Below, in pieces: positions 21,541 to 33,856 of a stretch of 64,000 nt of DNA; position 1 is the first letter of the stretch; the number at the start of each line of letters is the position of its first letter. The notes below the pieces were generated by a model. It was not told where the DNA came from, did no database searches, and saw nothing but the letters and a program-made list of their open reading frames with translations. A program made the translations under genes and the position numbers. Origin of the DNA: Hysterangium stoloniferum (Eukaryota; Basidiomycota; Agaricomycetes; Hysterangiales; Hysterangiaceae); the NCBI GenBank assembly GCA_015178975.1, contig WHVD01000180.1:1-64000 (forward strand). Reading direction: 5' to 3'.

Positions 21541-22240
21541 CTGTGATAATCAGAAGAATGAGGAAAGATATAGGTGCTGATGCTGGGTGTGCTGTTTTAT
21601 ACCCCTCCACGGGTGGCGCACAACACATCAAACAATGTGATCGATGATGTCAAATAGAACAATGGAGGATCTAGACTAGCAAGTTGATGACAATATTGTA
21701 TTCGTGATACCTGACAGAGGATACAAAGGGACTTGGGAACTTGGTGGGTATTTCATGTGGCGGTTGGCACTACGGCGTTTCTGCAGAACAATGAGGAAAA
21801 CTCATTACATTGATGAATCTATCCCATTTTTAAATAATAATAAAATTTCCTGGTTGGTAACAAGTTTAAGAATGATACGATGAGGTTCAGCCTTTTCCAG
21901 AAAAAATTGTGGATGGCACCTTACATAAAACTTCCACGAACAACGGGATTAACGACACACAAAGTATTCTGAACTACGCCAATCACTCAGTTTCCGAGCA
22001 ACATCTCAACTCACTGTAAATCATTTATCTCTGACTCTCAGTAGTAAGTAAAGTCCTTCATTTATAAGAGAAACTAGAACTTACCAAAACCAGTAATGGC
22101 TTTGTTCAAATTTGAAACTCCGCAACGCGGTCTGTAGGACCTTATCGTCACTGGTGGCAAGGACGCGTCAAACATAGCGAAGAGGAGCTCGCACGGGACA
22201 GAACACCCCCACAAGTCAACCAAGTGGCGTAGCGGATACT
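21541..22240. other. Intergenic region before DSN1
   Basis: No gene or repeat recognised. The divergent arrangement of the 21540 (minus) and 22241 (plus) genes makes this the likely shared promoter region. No clear TATA pairing is assigned. Confidence 0.5.
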
Positions 22241-24048
22241 ATGGAGAATCCTCAACCAGGGCCGTCGCAGCGGACGCAGTTCCCCCCTCCGAAAAGGAAA
22301 GGACTTAATGACGGGGATACTACAGTAGGGAATACCTCCAAAAAAAGCAGAGTGTGTATTATCACTTCAAGTTATTGAATAATATAATTTAGGACACGTC
22401 AGACCAACCCGTCAGCCGATAAGTCGAAAACCAGTGCGTGTTTGCTCACATTGATATCCCTGTGCACGATTTCCTAATTTAATCTATTTTCTGCCCAGTC
22501 AAGGGAGAGCGCAAGCCGGGTGGTCTTATCATTAACCCTCTGCCGTCCATGTCGAAGGGAAAAGGCAAGGAACGTGAGGTCCTCGCTCCAACCCGTCAGG
22601 AGCTCGAAGCAGAAGAAGACATACGGCGAATGGACGCTGAACGAGAAAGGTTACGCGTTAGAGAGGCGCGTGCGCAGGCTCGGACACAACCCTCGGAGCT
22701 CAAGCAATCATTTATCCATCCCCAACCACCGTCATCACGGAAGAAACAGAATCTGGCCACACCCGCGAAGGTTCGAAGTATCGACACAACTCTATCGTTA
22801 CCCATTCGAGATACCCCTACGATTGAGCGGAACAGAGCTATGAGGGGAGAACCGGTTGAGAGACGGACTTCTTTAACACGGCGAGGGAAACGGGCAAGCA
22901 GCAGTTTTGAGAACAAGGGCATTATCCGTGCGTGTTATGGGTGCTCTACACACTTTCTTTAAGGCGGTATATGAACCACTCATGTCAATAGCTCAACCAC
23001 ACGCAAGTGTATCATCTTCAAACTTTCACAAACACATCGATCGCGAACTCCCTGAAGCGCATCGTGCACGGCATCTTTTAGCGTGGTGTGCATCGCGGAC
23101 AAGCGCACAGCCTGTCTCGTCTGATCCACCCCTACCGCCTTTGACCGCCGAGGGTGCAACTATGCTACGAGAGGTCGAGAAGGAGGTTCAAAAGATGCTG
23201 GATGAACAACGCATTGAAATCATATTCAATAGTCGCACAGAAGAGGATGGGCAGAAGAAACCCCATGAACAGAACGTGAAGAATCTCAAGCGGGAGGATG
23301 ATTTTATGCGATATATCGAACAGTCTGTGATATTTGTAGTATCCGTAATGTTCGACTACTTATCATGTAATGTAGATGTAAACGCGAGGGAGAAGCGTGG
23401 ACATCCGTCATCCAATCATACAACGCTCGTCAAGCGAGTACACTCGATTCTCTCTCGCGACAATCAAAGCCGTCTAGCAGCACAGAGTGGATACCTCCAG
23501 ATCCTTCAGACCCGCTGTATGAGCGCGAAATCCAAGCTGCCCAACTCGCTCATCGATGTATAGAAAGCGCCGCTCGCAAGCGCAGCGGGAGCCCTCTTAC
23601 CCTGCGTCTTGCCGAGGTAGAGAACAAAGTCGACCGCGTGCATAGCGCACTGCACATCGCTCAGCAGTTCAGCACACGTGTTACACGACACCTTGACAAG
23701 CGCTTCGAGGCACTTTCGACGGCATTAGCAGCGCGGGGCAAGACTGTCCCACGGCCGGGCGAGTCATCGGTACTTAATCAGCTGGTGTCGAATGATACGG
23801 GACCGAGTGCGCCGGATACCCATGCGTTGCTGCGTGCGCTCACAAGGACAGATGTGGCACAGCAGAAGAGTATGGGAGAGGCAGCGCGTAAGGCGGCAAG
23901 GGATGTGCAGCGCGTTGCTGCGGCTGCAACGCCGGCGGGTGAGAGACGCTTTACGGCTGTCGCCCCCCGAACGGTGGCTCCCGGTACCCCACGGCGGCCT
24001 GGTACTCCACGGCAGAGAAGCGAAGGTCCTGATGGCGGTGGCGGTTAG
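22241..24048 (+). CDS. DSN1: Kinetochore MIND/MIS12-complex subunit Dsn1 (Mis13)
   Basis: Dsn1/Mis13 is the MIS12-complex subunit that links the inner centromere to the Ndc80 complex. Exons proposed: 22241-22353, 22393-22433, 22499-22927, 22992 to about 23326-23340, and 23389-24048. The first three junctions keep frame; the fourth has several possible donors. Recognition rests on the domain core KRASSSFENKGII, FHKHIDRELPEAHRARHLL, LLAWCASR, then VQKMLDEQRIEI and STEWIPPDPSDPLYERE, the pattern of fungal Mis13/Dsn1. The N-terminus is basic and Ser/Thr/Pro-rich (PPPKRKG), typical for Aurora B-regulated kinetochore contacts. The C-terminal half is coiled-coil-like (RLAEVENKVDRVHSALHIAQQF) and ends in a Pro/Arg/Gly tail. 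Confidence 0.85.
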
Positions 24049-25008
24049 CCTTCCTTTGATTGGTTAAATACCCCGTTGGCTATTGTTTGGATTTTTTTAA
24101 TCGTCTAATTTGCTTTTGTTTTGCGTGCTGCTTGTCTTCGGTCTATACCTGTTGTATGTTATTCTGTACTGAATAGACGGGAATTAATATGACCGTCGTG
24201 GTTATATACGTTTACGGGCTTTCTCCCTATCCTTAAATGACCATCATGTCACCTCACGCAAAGTTCCGCGCAACTTAAGAGGGATAGTATGCGTATTAAA
24301 AACAGACATCATATAAAGTATTATTTTAAGAGAGGGACTTTCGATGAGTACTGTTTAAAGAGCTAAGAAGTTTAGAATCATAAATCAATATCGCTGTACC
24401 CAGACCCAGACGAGAGCAAAGATAGAGAAGAGACGCAATTTGAATCGATTAAATTCCAAACTCGTGAATAAATTTTCCCATCTACAATAATAAACACAGT
24501 GGGACTAATAAGACCAACATTAAACAGATTTCGGTTCTAATTTTAACTACATCGCAATGATGGCCCTCATTTGACAATCGACCGAATCAAAAGTTTTATA
24601 TGCTTTGAAAGAGAGTATATACCAACTCTGTGCAATGGCTTTTCTGGATGTTGCTAGCTTGGCGCAAAAAAAGGGGGGCTTGACATGGACCATTGTTATA
24701 ACTTAGGCCCCTGAGCAGTCCATTTTCTGAGTCTCTTCTTCAAAAGTCTTCTCTGGCATTCCCACTCCGGGGTGTCTCACAGCAAATTTGAGCCGTTTGT
24801 CCACCCATTTCTACAAGGATGGTTCAGCCCAAACCTGGATCTGATAGTCGAGCGTAGCTACGAAATTATGGAACAGAAAGGGATAGTGTCACTGGAAGAG
24901 AACCCAATGGCCAGTTTACCAGGATACACTTGGCCAGTTGAACAGCCTTCTTCAAGCCTCTCTCTACATGATATCTGAAAACTACTAAGTGTATCAAATT
25001 CTAATATA
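24049..25008. other. Intergenic region between DSN1 and the transposon nest
   Basis: No confident gene. A 68-codon ORF (24772-24978) has no family features. The sequence is moderately AT-rich and unique within the window; it ends at the TA flanking the left Tc1-II end (25007-25008). Confidence 0.5.
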
Positions 25009-25210
25009 CAGTGCCTCAAAAAAACCCTTCCAATGTTTTGTACTTCAGACTTACATCTCTGATAGCTCAGAGAATAAAAATGCAAAATTATCAAAATTAT
25101 TTGTGAATATGCTCTGTCATATCTGGATTATTGAAATACAATGCCATACATAAGCTCAAAATATGGAAATACTACAAATATTTATATATATACAGGAGAC
25201 TCTTTTTTTG
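25009..25210 (+). repeat. Left terminal inverted repeat of Tc1-II
   Basis: About 200 bp, imperfectly inverted relative to 50295-50489. It shares blocks such as CTCAGAGAATAAAAATRCAAAA and ATACTACAAATATTTATATA-like sequence. Confidence 0.85.
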
Positions 25211-25288
25211 CTGACTACTCTGACCCACAAAACTACTTATATTCAGTACTTGGTATAACCACACTTTGCCTTCAACACAGCTACAACC

Positions 25289-25458
25289 TGTTAGGACCGG
25301 AAAACCTGCCAGGCTCTGGACCCTATCCTACATGCACCTGACTCGCTATATCAAGTTACAGCTAAACCAGAAAACCTGCTGGGACCCAGATGGCAAGCCT
25401 GTCTACACCTGACCCCCTGTGTCTCACACATCAGTCATCAGAGCCCACTGGGACCTAC
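25289..25458 (-). repeat. LTR-C2-type copy, first part (continues at 47400-47566)
   Basis: It starts TGTTAGGACCGGAAAACC directly after the TSD CAACC (25284-25288). Its other end, GCACACAACTTAACA at 47566, is followed by CAACT (47567-47571). It was the first insertion into Tc1-II and was itself split at 25458 by LTR-E and everything inserted later. Confidence 0.78.
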
Positions 25459-25548
25459 TGTGAAGAGTGGTGGAAGTTCTAACCATTCTATATATGAAGA
25501 ATATCGACCGTTTAGGTACGACACGTAGATGTATTGACTGTCTAAGTC
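25459..25548 (-). repeat. LTR-E fragment, 90 bp
   Basis: This begins TGTGAAGAGTGGTGG and matches the reverse complement of 6330-6419. It is cut at 25548 where the Gypsy-B 5' LTR starts; the rest of this LTR-E copy is not found on the right side. Confidence 0.75.
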
Positions 25549-25871
25549 TGTGAAGGGTATGCATATATATATCATGATCAGGCTGTTAAATATTAGACAT
25601 ATTATAGTACATTATTATCTAGTATTGTTTCCTTTCTTTAATTCCTTATACTTTTCGAGCGTACCTTTATTTCTTAGTTCGAAGCTTTGTGTATACCTGT
25701 GGGTGCACTTGGCACCAGAAGACAAGACTCTTTTTACCCAGCAGACACCACCTTGTAACAACCCAGACATCGAATAGCGAGAGGTGTCAAGGGTAACATC
25801 TCAGCTACCTATAAAGGTAGTGTTTTCTTGCATACTAATAGTATTTGGACTCAAACCGTGAAGGTCGAGTC

Positions 25872-26274
25872 TGTCAGGGGACTCTCTGTCACAAACCCTA
25901 GGAAGCACCATTTTCTCATCTCATTGAAGTCCTTGAGTCCACAGTCCAACCCCTGCCTTTGTCACATTCCCTCTCCTTGTGGATATCAACCACTCTGGCT
26001 AATATGTAGAGTAGAGGACTAACTTCAGAAGTTCATAGGAGTAATATTCCATTATGGGAAGAACCGCTGTTCTGTAATAGGTAAAGTTATTTTTAGACTA
26101 CTGGGTGCCTATGGGTCACACCTGGCAGGGGGAATTCCTTAGACTGTTTCTCTTCGGATTCCCTCCTGCTAGGTGAGTTAGGTAGTTGTCTGTATGTATT
26201 AGTTCTAATATATCTTCGGATTCCCTCCTGCTAGCCTAGTGTGAGTACTGCAGGCTACAGGGGTTGCCCTTACA
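25872..26274 (+). repeat. Solo LTR-G, 403 bp, TSD GAGTC
   Basis: Starts TGTCAGGGGACTC, ends TTGCCCTTACA, with GAGTC on both sides. The 3' LTR of Gypsy-B shows the uninterrupted site (GGTCGAGTCCCACTC at about 39530-39545). A 21-bp direct repeat (TCTTCGGATTCCCTCCTGCT) occurs twice near 26153 and 26213. Confidence 0.85.
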
Positions 26275-26436
26275 GAGTCCCACTCTCAAGTCTTTGTGCT
26301 CGTTGACACTGTAGTCGACTCATGCTGCTATCTCTCTACCCTAGATATTCAGTCTTTCGCTGATTATCTCTCTCACTTCTAGCTACAAGTTGTACCGTAA
26401 AGGTCAACTCTTCTATTCTCTTGTTCTAGTCATCAC

Positions 26437-26456
26437 GAGCAACTGTACAGTTGCTC
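26437..26456. promoter_or_regulatory. Perfect 20-bp palindrome in LTR-B
   Basis: The half-site GAGCAACTGT is followed by its exact inverse. It recurs intact at 39697-39716 and 46399-46418 and with one central change at 49126-49145, so it is kept in four LTR-B copies. It could be a binding site for a dimeric transcription factor; that role is inferred. Confidence 0.55.
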
Positions 26457-26673
26457 TTGTGACGTGTAGTGCATCTCTATACTAGTACTATCAGTCTAGT
26501 AACCTACTGTATTGTACTGAATGGTCAATACTTACTAATAGTAGTTGAATAACCACTATTCTTCATATATTGAGTGGTCAGAATCTATCGACTCTTCACA
26601 GTGGTGATCTGGGCTGGACAGTTCTTTTCCTATGAGGAAAGATCTTATTATTTGACTACTAAGACTCGAGCAC

Positions 26674-29600
26674 GTGAATGACTACGGGCAAGAACCTCCG
26701 AGCAGTTCCATGCCTTGTCAAAGACCCGCTAACTTAGAACCACCCTGTAATGTCACTTTGAGGAAGTCTTCGTTGACCTTTCAAGGATCAGCTCCTCTGG
26801 AGGATTCCTCCGGAGTAGTAGCTGGATTGTCAATGAACATTCCCCCTGATCCACCTGAGGAATGCTCATCAACCGGGCAGTTGAGCATCCCTGGAGCCAA
26901 CATTGAGCCTAGTCGAGCACCCGAGCCCATTCTCACGTTCCCTCCGAGACAGGTTATCCTTAAGCAGTTCCTCGGAGGTCATATGGTTTATGCTCAGCCT
27001 ATCGACTTGCAATGGAATATGTACTACACCGATTGAATCTCCGAGGATCAGGTTACTCCCTTTGTGGAGGAGAACAATACAGATTACCCCTTTTACCAGT
27101 GACTGTAGCAGTCTGGTTAGGTCGTTATCAGGCAATCTTATCGGCACAGAATTTATTCACGTGACCAGGGAGCCTTGAGGACTTGACCCGATCAATTCCC
27201 GAATGGTCGAATGGGGTGACAACCGCTATGGAGGGAGGAAGAAGGATTCTCAAGTGGGAGGTATTCTCTCTATTCCTTGAAGCACTTCGTATGCATGATG
27301 ATGCGTTGCAAATCCTACACGTCCTGCTTGGCGGAGATCATGTTGTGCCTAAGGTTGACTACCAGTACATGTACATCCGTATGTTGGAGGAGTCTCTCAA
27401 TGGAGTCACACCGAATCTATCGTTTGCATACTTCACCTTAAGGGGTCAGTTGAAGCGAAACCAAAGAAGACTTGATAAGATGGTTTTAGAGGTACTCCTC
27501 CCCTATAATGACTCGATTCAGGTCCCCAATTCGCCTCTCTCCACAACTAATTCGTTCGTTTGCAACCTAAATGGGTCTCCTGATACTCGTTTCCTACATT
27601 CTCTCAACCGTTCCATGATATTGGAGGATTTTCCACTGGACATGAGGACGCAGGTGATAGAATGCCTTCAGGAAAAGAGGATTGAGGTCTGCACTCCTTT
27701 TCATCAACCGCAGCTGCATCGACTTCTGAACATGACAGAGATCGAGAGACAAATCGTGATGGAACCCGGCACAGCACCTCTCCAGGGAGATCATTGCTCT
27801 CGCATCACATTTGAAGGAGTCTCAAACAGCCCTAACTTCGGGAACGAGGTGACCACTGTCAGAAACCGATCGGTCGCCAGCAAGGGTCAACCGTCTGTCT
27901 CTACAGCATTCACTGAGGGTATAGCTGGCCCAGTTGCTGGTCGAGGATCGCTGAACTCAGACAGTCCCCACCATTCTCTGCCAATCGCTTCGAATTCTTT
28001 CTTGCCATCAGGAGGACCCCCTAGTGATTCATCTGGGAGTTCGAATACTTCAGACCGAGGAGGGAATTCAGGACGTGGGGAGTGCCACAATGGAGTGCCT
28101 AATACCCCCTTTTGAACTCCGATGCAGTCTCAAGCTAGTGCACTTATCGATGACTTACCTAAGGACAAGAAGATCACTCTTAACACCAACAACATCAAGA
28201 TCAAATGGTCTGACCTCCCTGAATACGACGGAGCCCAATCCAAGGCCCTGGATTATATCATGGTCATCATGAGTCTCGCGGAAGTATCAGACTCTTTGAG
28301 CGTGCTGTTAGGAGTTGCTCTGCCAAGATGACTCACGGGCGATGCTAAGGTCTGGTGGAGCACCCTAGACTGTGAGCATCGTACTGAATTCAGTCAATCT
28401 CATGGGTCATTTCTTTGGGGCATTGTGGAAGGATTGCTTGGAACTCGCTGGTGTGAATCCTTGGCCTTAGAATGGGAAGCCTTGAAATTTCGATAAGCCG
28501 GTCACGATCGTGAGACACCCATCCACTACATCCAGCAGAGAGTTAAACTCTATCGTTTCCTATACAGATTCCACCAAGACAGAGGGGATGAAATGCGCAG
28601 ACTCATTCTCACGCTGCCCACGGAATGGCTTTACCTTCTTCAAGGACAACCCATTGACAACATCATGAGTTTTCAGACTTATGCTAATAACCTGCAAGAA
28701 GCTCTGATCAACACTTGGGTCCAAACACACCAGGAATGTTACTGGTTCCAGAAACCGCGCATCATGTTATCAGAAGGTCAGGAATTGGATTTTAGGGCCA
28801 TGAACAACCTCTCTTCACCTAACCACGTTCTCGTCAGTGAGACTAATGAGAGAGCCTCGATGAGAAGGATTGTCCCAGATGCCGCTAACCTGATGCAGGG
28901 AAAGCATCACGGAAAAATGTTCTTTGAGAGGAGCAACAAGAAGAGCTCGGTCAAACCCACCAAGGAATGTTGGATATGCGGAAGTCCAGAGCATTTCAAG
29001 ATAGATTGCCCTCACGCTGGCAAAATGTCTCATTATATCTCTATCAACAAATGCTCCACACAGGATATGGATATGTTGGAGGAAACTGAGGAGCAAAGGT
29101 TATATGAAGCGGTGCATGGACTATCTATACAAGGACAAGTAAATAGTTCTGATGATGAATTGACTATTGTTCCCATTTATGCACCTCGGGTCAGAAATGA
29201 TCTAGTAAGGGAGGAAAATCGAACGCCTGATGAAGCTCTTCCATCTGAGGTCTACATATCCATACTTGCTGCAGATTTCTTTGAAAAGGGAGATCGGTTG
29301 AGTGCACACTGGCAGGACCTTGAGGGCCTGACCAAGAACCACCGTCAGACTCAGGATTATTACGAACAAATCAACTCGGACTCGCTCTGTTTACCTGGAG
29401 CTGACGTTGACACATTTCCATTTGATCCTGGAAACCCCCCTGACTTACTACCATACGATGACTCAGATTCAGAGGACAGTGACAGCGATCCGGCATTGGA
29501 TTCCTCCTCGAAACATATTCCTTGTCAAAGTGAGCGCAGGAACGTAAGCCTGTCCCTGCGCAAGGAAAGTAGGAGACCTAGAATCCAGTACCCTCATCCC

Positions 29601-30290
29601 AGTCAACTGATGAAGGAGGATACTATGATCCTTTATCGAAAATGGGACCCCCCCAGTGGTTACTCTAGCGTAGGAGTTGCAGCACTCCATGTTTTCGGTC
29701 ATGTAGGAACTCCCGATTCACCTGAACGCATTAAAGTCAGAATGGACACGGGAGCAGATCTTTCTCTCATATCAGGGGAATTCTACAAGGGGCTGCAGGG
29801 CCAGTACAAGTTGAAACAGGGACTCAAGCTGCATCTAATCCAGCTCACAGGTAACGCCAAGGTCATTGGATATGTTAATATTCCTATTTACCTGGAGGAT
29901 GACAGTGGAATTTTACTGAAGTTTGTGGCGGAAACTTATGTCGTTAGAGGAATGACGGTGCCAATTCTCTTAGGAGAAGATTTCCATGTTAACTACGAAA
30001 TTGGTACCCTAAGAGATCAGCCGTTGGGATCTACGCTTATTCTCCCGGGATGACAGGGTTTTATTCCAGCCAGTTCTTCTCAACCTTTGACCTTCACCGT
30101 CAACAAGGCCCCTTTCGGGAAGCATCAGAAGGAGCAACCCAAACTCACCTCTCTTCTCGATAAAGGCATGCATACTGAAAGAGTCGCGCAAGCCTTGGAA
30201 GACTGCACCATCGATCTGGAGTCAGCCAGACTAGTGCCTATTTTTGTCGAAGACCTAGTGGATTGTCAAAGGAATCATATTGCAAAATGA
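26674..30290 (+). pseudogene. Gag and protease region of Gypsy-B
   Basis: The reading passes 26674-27036, a frame change near 27035, then one frame from 27123 to about 30260, broken by TGA codons at 27162, 28113, 28329 and 30051 and one TAA at 28494. Gag features include DLPEYDGAQSKALDYI and VKLYRFLYRF. A zinc knuckle CWICGSPEHFKIDCP lies at about 28970-29015. A protease follows with the active-site motif VRMDTGADLSLISG (about 29737-29780) and ILLGEDFHVNYEIG. Gag here is longer than usual, with an acidic linker (DSDSEDSDSDPALDSSS) between knuckle and protease. Confidence 0.82.
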
Positions 30291-32007
30291 GGACGGTTCC
30301 ATATTAGCCACCCCAATCACGGCAATTTCAAGGAATAGTGCGTCAGTACCCTTGGCCAACCCGTCATTAACCCCTAAGATTATCTGATGAGGGGAGACAA
30401 TCAGGATAATTCATGACCCTGCTCGTTGGGCTCACAAGCCCAGGTCACTTGAGGAGAGGGGTTTAATGGCAGCCGGCGCAGCCGGCACAACCAAGATTGC
30501 ACACCTTATCAAAAGTCTCTCTCAACTTGAGGAGGACCGTCAATTCGCCTTAGAAAGGCCTAAGCCACCTGTTGAACCAGAGATTGCAGATGATTTCGAA
30601 CTGCCCAGTTCTAAGATGGCTGCAGTGGCTGATAATGAGAAACTGGCCTCAGAGGATCTCCACAAGCTAGTCAATTTGGGACCAGATATACCAACGGAAG
30701 TTCTGCCACATCTCAGATCAGTTTTGACTGAGAACATTAAGGCTTTCAGAGTCGACGGATGGTTAGGGCAAGTGGAATGCAGAGTCCCTATCCCCTTGAA
30801 AGAGGGCACCCAGCCCATCTCCATGCCTATGTTCCCCTCTTCCCATGCCAATAGGAGAGTTATAGACGAGCAAATGGATACCTGGTTCAAACAGGGTGTC
30901 ATTGAGCCATCTAAATGTCCCTGGGGGGCACCGGCTTTTGTAGTATATCGCAATGGTAAACCACAGGTGGTCATTGACTACCGGAAACTCAATCATCTCA
31001 CTGTTCCAGACGAATTCCCTTTACCATGTCAATCGGAGATCATGCAAGCACTGTTGGGGTCAAATGTCCTCTCTTCTTTTGACGCGTTAGCTGGGTTTAC
31101 TCAATTAGAAATGTTGGAGGACGATAAGCCCAAAACAGCCTTCAGATCTCACAGAGGGCTGTGGCAATTTAAAAGGATGCCGTTTGGGCTCAGAAATGGC
31201 CCCTCCACATTTCAGCGTGTTATGCAAATGGTTTTAGCACCCTACCTATGAATTTTTTGTCTGGTTTACATCGATGACATAGTAATATTCTCTAAGAATT
31301 GGGATGATCATCTGCTCCACCTAAATCAGGTGCTCAGCACTATTGCTTTGGCCGGCATCACTCTCTCTCCCAAGAAATGTTTTATCGGATATAATTCGAT
31401 CTTGTTATTGGGTCATAAAGTATCCAGGTTGGGTTTCTCAACCCACCAAGAGAAAGTTTGTGCTATATTGGAACTGGCCCCACCCACTAAGGTTTCTGAA
31501 CTGCAATGGTTCCTTGGGATGGTCCTTTACTTTTCAGCATATATACCATTCTATTCATGGATGGTGTCCCCTTTATTCTCACTCCTAAGGAAGGGAACAC
31601 CCTGGACGTGGACCGCTGAACATGTCAGAGCTTACGAGGATGTTAAAGCTGCACTAGGATCAGCACCAGTGCTGGGACATCCAGTAGCGGGATGCCCTAT
31701 CAGCTGTATATGGACACTTTGGATTTGGCCCTAGGCTGTTGTCTCCAACAAGTTCAGAAGATGGCTTTAGGAGACTTAATGGACACTAAAATCTATGCCC
31801 AAGCCAAGTTGGCTTTCGACCACACACAGGATGTGCCATCCTTCGTTCATCGGTATAAAACCAAGCAGCCCAAGATTGAGTGGTCGGACTCGTGGGGACC
31901 CACTTTCGAGGAGACCAAAGTTACCATTGAACGAGTCATCGCATATTGGAGTCGCACTCTGAAAAGCGCTGAACGTAACTATTCCGCTACTGAATGGGAA
32001 GTGTTAG

Positions 32008-32481
32008 TGTGAAGAGTGGCGGAAGTTCTGACCGTTCTATATACAAAGAAATGAGTAGAAAGGAAGAATATTGACCTATTCAGTGCAATATAAGAGAAAG
32101 TAAGAGAAGGAGCACAAGATGATGAAGAAGTCAACGAGTGCGATGGTTCGAGTGGAGGCCTCGACTGTTACAGTTCAAGGCCAGAAGTGTCAGATAGTTC
32201 AGATATTGCTACCTATGTAGTAGCTGACACGTTACCCTGATCACCGCTCGTAGTAGACCTAGTTTATGTCTTACGAGTGGTGGTTCTTGGGTTAAAGTGT
32301 GTCTGAGTTCTATTTGGTGCCGAGTGCACCCACAAGTATACACAATGCTTCGAACTAATGAAATATGCAATATTTGAAGAATATAAAAGATAGAAAAATA
32401 TAAATAAAATGTGTAAAATATAAATGAAATAAAAGGAGTGTTTTACCACAATGAAACTGTGGTAAAAGCATACTCCTCACA
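32008..32481 (-). repeat. Solo LTR-F in Gypsy-B RNase H, TSD GTTAG
   Basis: 474 bp, starting TGTGAAGAGTGG and ending ATACTCCTCACA, flanked by GTTAG (32003-32007, 32482-32486). Same family as 44379-44779, 51716-52189 and 55245-55716, here in the opposite orientation. It carries the family hairpin TTTTACCACA...TGTGGTAAAA near 32444-32470. Confidence 0.92.
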
Positions 32482-33070
32482 GTTAGCAGCAAAGGAAGGA
32501 CTAGTCCACTTCCAACCCTTCATTGAAGGTGAACATGTTCTGCTCATTACGGACCATGCAGCTCTGCAATGGGCTAGATCGTACGAGAACACTAATTGTC
32601 GACTAGCCACATGGGGGGCGATATACGCTGCATTTCCAGGTCTCGAGATTCTACACCGAGCAGGAAGAGTTCACAGCAATGTGGACCCACTGTCCAGACT
32701 CCCTCGAATACCGGCCTTCGTGAGCCCTATTAGAGATGACTTGCAAGCTATCACCTTGACCTCTCTGGACAAGAGTACTGAGGAAAATCTATGGAAGGAT
32801 GAACCTGCAAAGAAGGCAGTCTTCTCTATCATATACAATTCTATGGAACCTTTTGGAGCGACTCAAAAGGTCTGACAGTCAGAATGGGATTCTCATAATG
32901 CAGTAAGGGATGATCAGGAAGACGAGTCTGACTTTGCATTGTGTCACCCTCAGTTGCTAATCAGTATTGAGGAGGGATACATAAAGAAATTTCTAGAGGG
33001 TTACTTGAAAGACCCCATTTTCAGGAATCTCTACGCCCTAGATACCCCTTCACCCAATGCGGTTGTTACT

Positions 33071-33856
33071 TGTCAAGTTCCAGATCTCAGGGCAGAATTT
33101 CCAATGGATATTCCGGACACTTCCCGGAAATATGTCCTCGGAGTTTCAGGAAATTAGTTTGGGAGTTTCTGGGGATTAGTAACGGGAGTATCGGAATGTT
33201 ACCAGAGTACAGATGGACTTGGCTTCAGCTTATGTGCTGCGCCCTCATGCACTCACTCTGGTGTCCATATTTTAGAGGATGAATATATGTCGGAATGTTT
33301 ACAGATACTTGGAAGTTCCGGGAGTTCCAGATATCCGAAGTCCAGAGAGTTCCAAAGATTGAGTGTACAGAAAGACAGAAGAGATACAAACTAATTTGAG
33401 ATTAAAACTAAAGAGTAAGTACATGGCTATGGAAGACTATATAGATGTTCCAGTAATTGTACTACAAATCTAGAAGTATAATAAGACACATTAGGATGAA
33501 GATTCTGAAACAGGAATACAATAAGAACAATAAACAAGCAAATGAATAACTGTTAACCTGCCAGTTACTAAATATGGAACAAGGATGAGGATCGGAAATA
33601 TGGAAACTATAAATGTTCCATAGTCAGAAGTCAGGTCGGATTTTGAGGTGGATGTCAGAAAGTCGGATCAGAGATGGGAGTCTGACTGGGAGTCTGACTG
33701 GGAGTCTGACTGGGAGTCTGACTGGAAGTCACCTTGAAGGGATGAGGATCAGGTTCCAGTGGATTCTGGATCTTGATACTGGTCTGGAAGATGGTTTGGA
33801 CCCAGAGATAATATCCAGGAAATACTCCGAAGAGTTTCCAGGAACGGATCTTCACA
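33071..33856 (+). repeat. Solo LTR-K in Gypsy-B integrase, TSD TTACT
   Basis: 786 bp, starting TGTCAAGTTCCAG and ending CGGATCTTCACA, flanked by TTACT on both sides; removing it rejoins the integrase frame between VVT and PSHYFVG. It contains the shared LTR motif (33215-33246) and four tandem copies of a 12-bp unit (GGGAGTCTGACT) at about 33676-33723. The central part resembles LTR-J. Confidence 0.87.

Larger units (their letters stand above)
25549..26600 (+). repeat. 5' LTR of Gypsy-B (LTR-B family), split by LTR-G
   Basis: It starts TGTGAAGGGTATGC and ends CGACTCTTCACA. Without the 403-bp LTR-G it is about 649 bp, equal to the solo LTR-B copies at 46255-46895 and 48984-49626. It contains a perfect 20-bp palindrome at 26437-26456 (half-site GAGCAACTGT). 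The interior begins GTGGTGATCTGG, where a primer-binding site would be expected; no tRNA match is assigned. Confidence 0.88.

Noticed and set aside
24772..24978. 68-codon ORF downstream of DSN1
   Set aside because: Short, no family features, and close to the transposon border; probably chance.
32140..32200. tRNA-like GGTTCGAGT stretch in LTR-F
   Set aside because: No cloverleaf can be built around it and it recurs in all LTR-F copies as part of the repeat.
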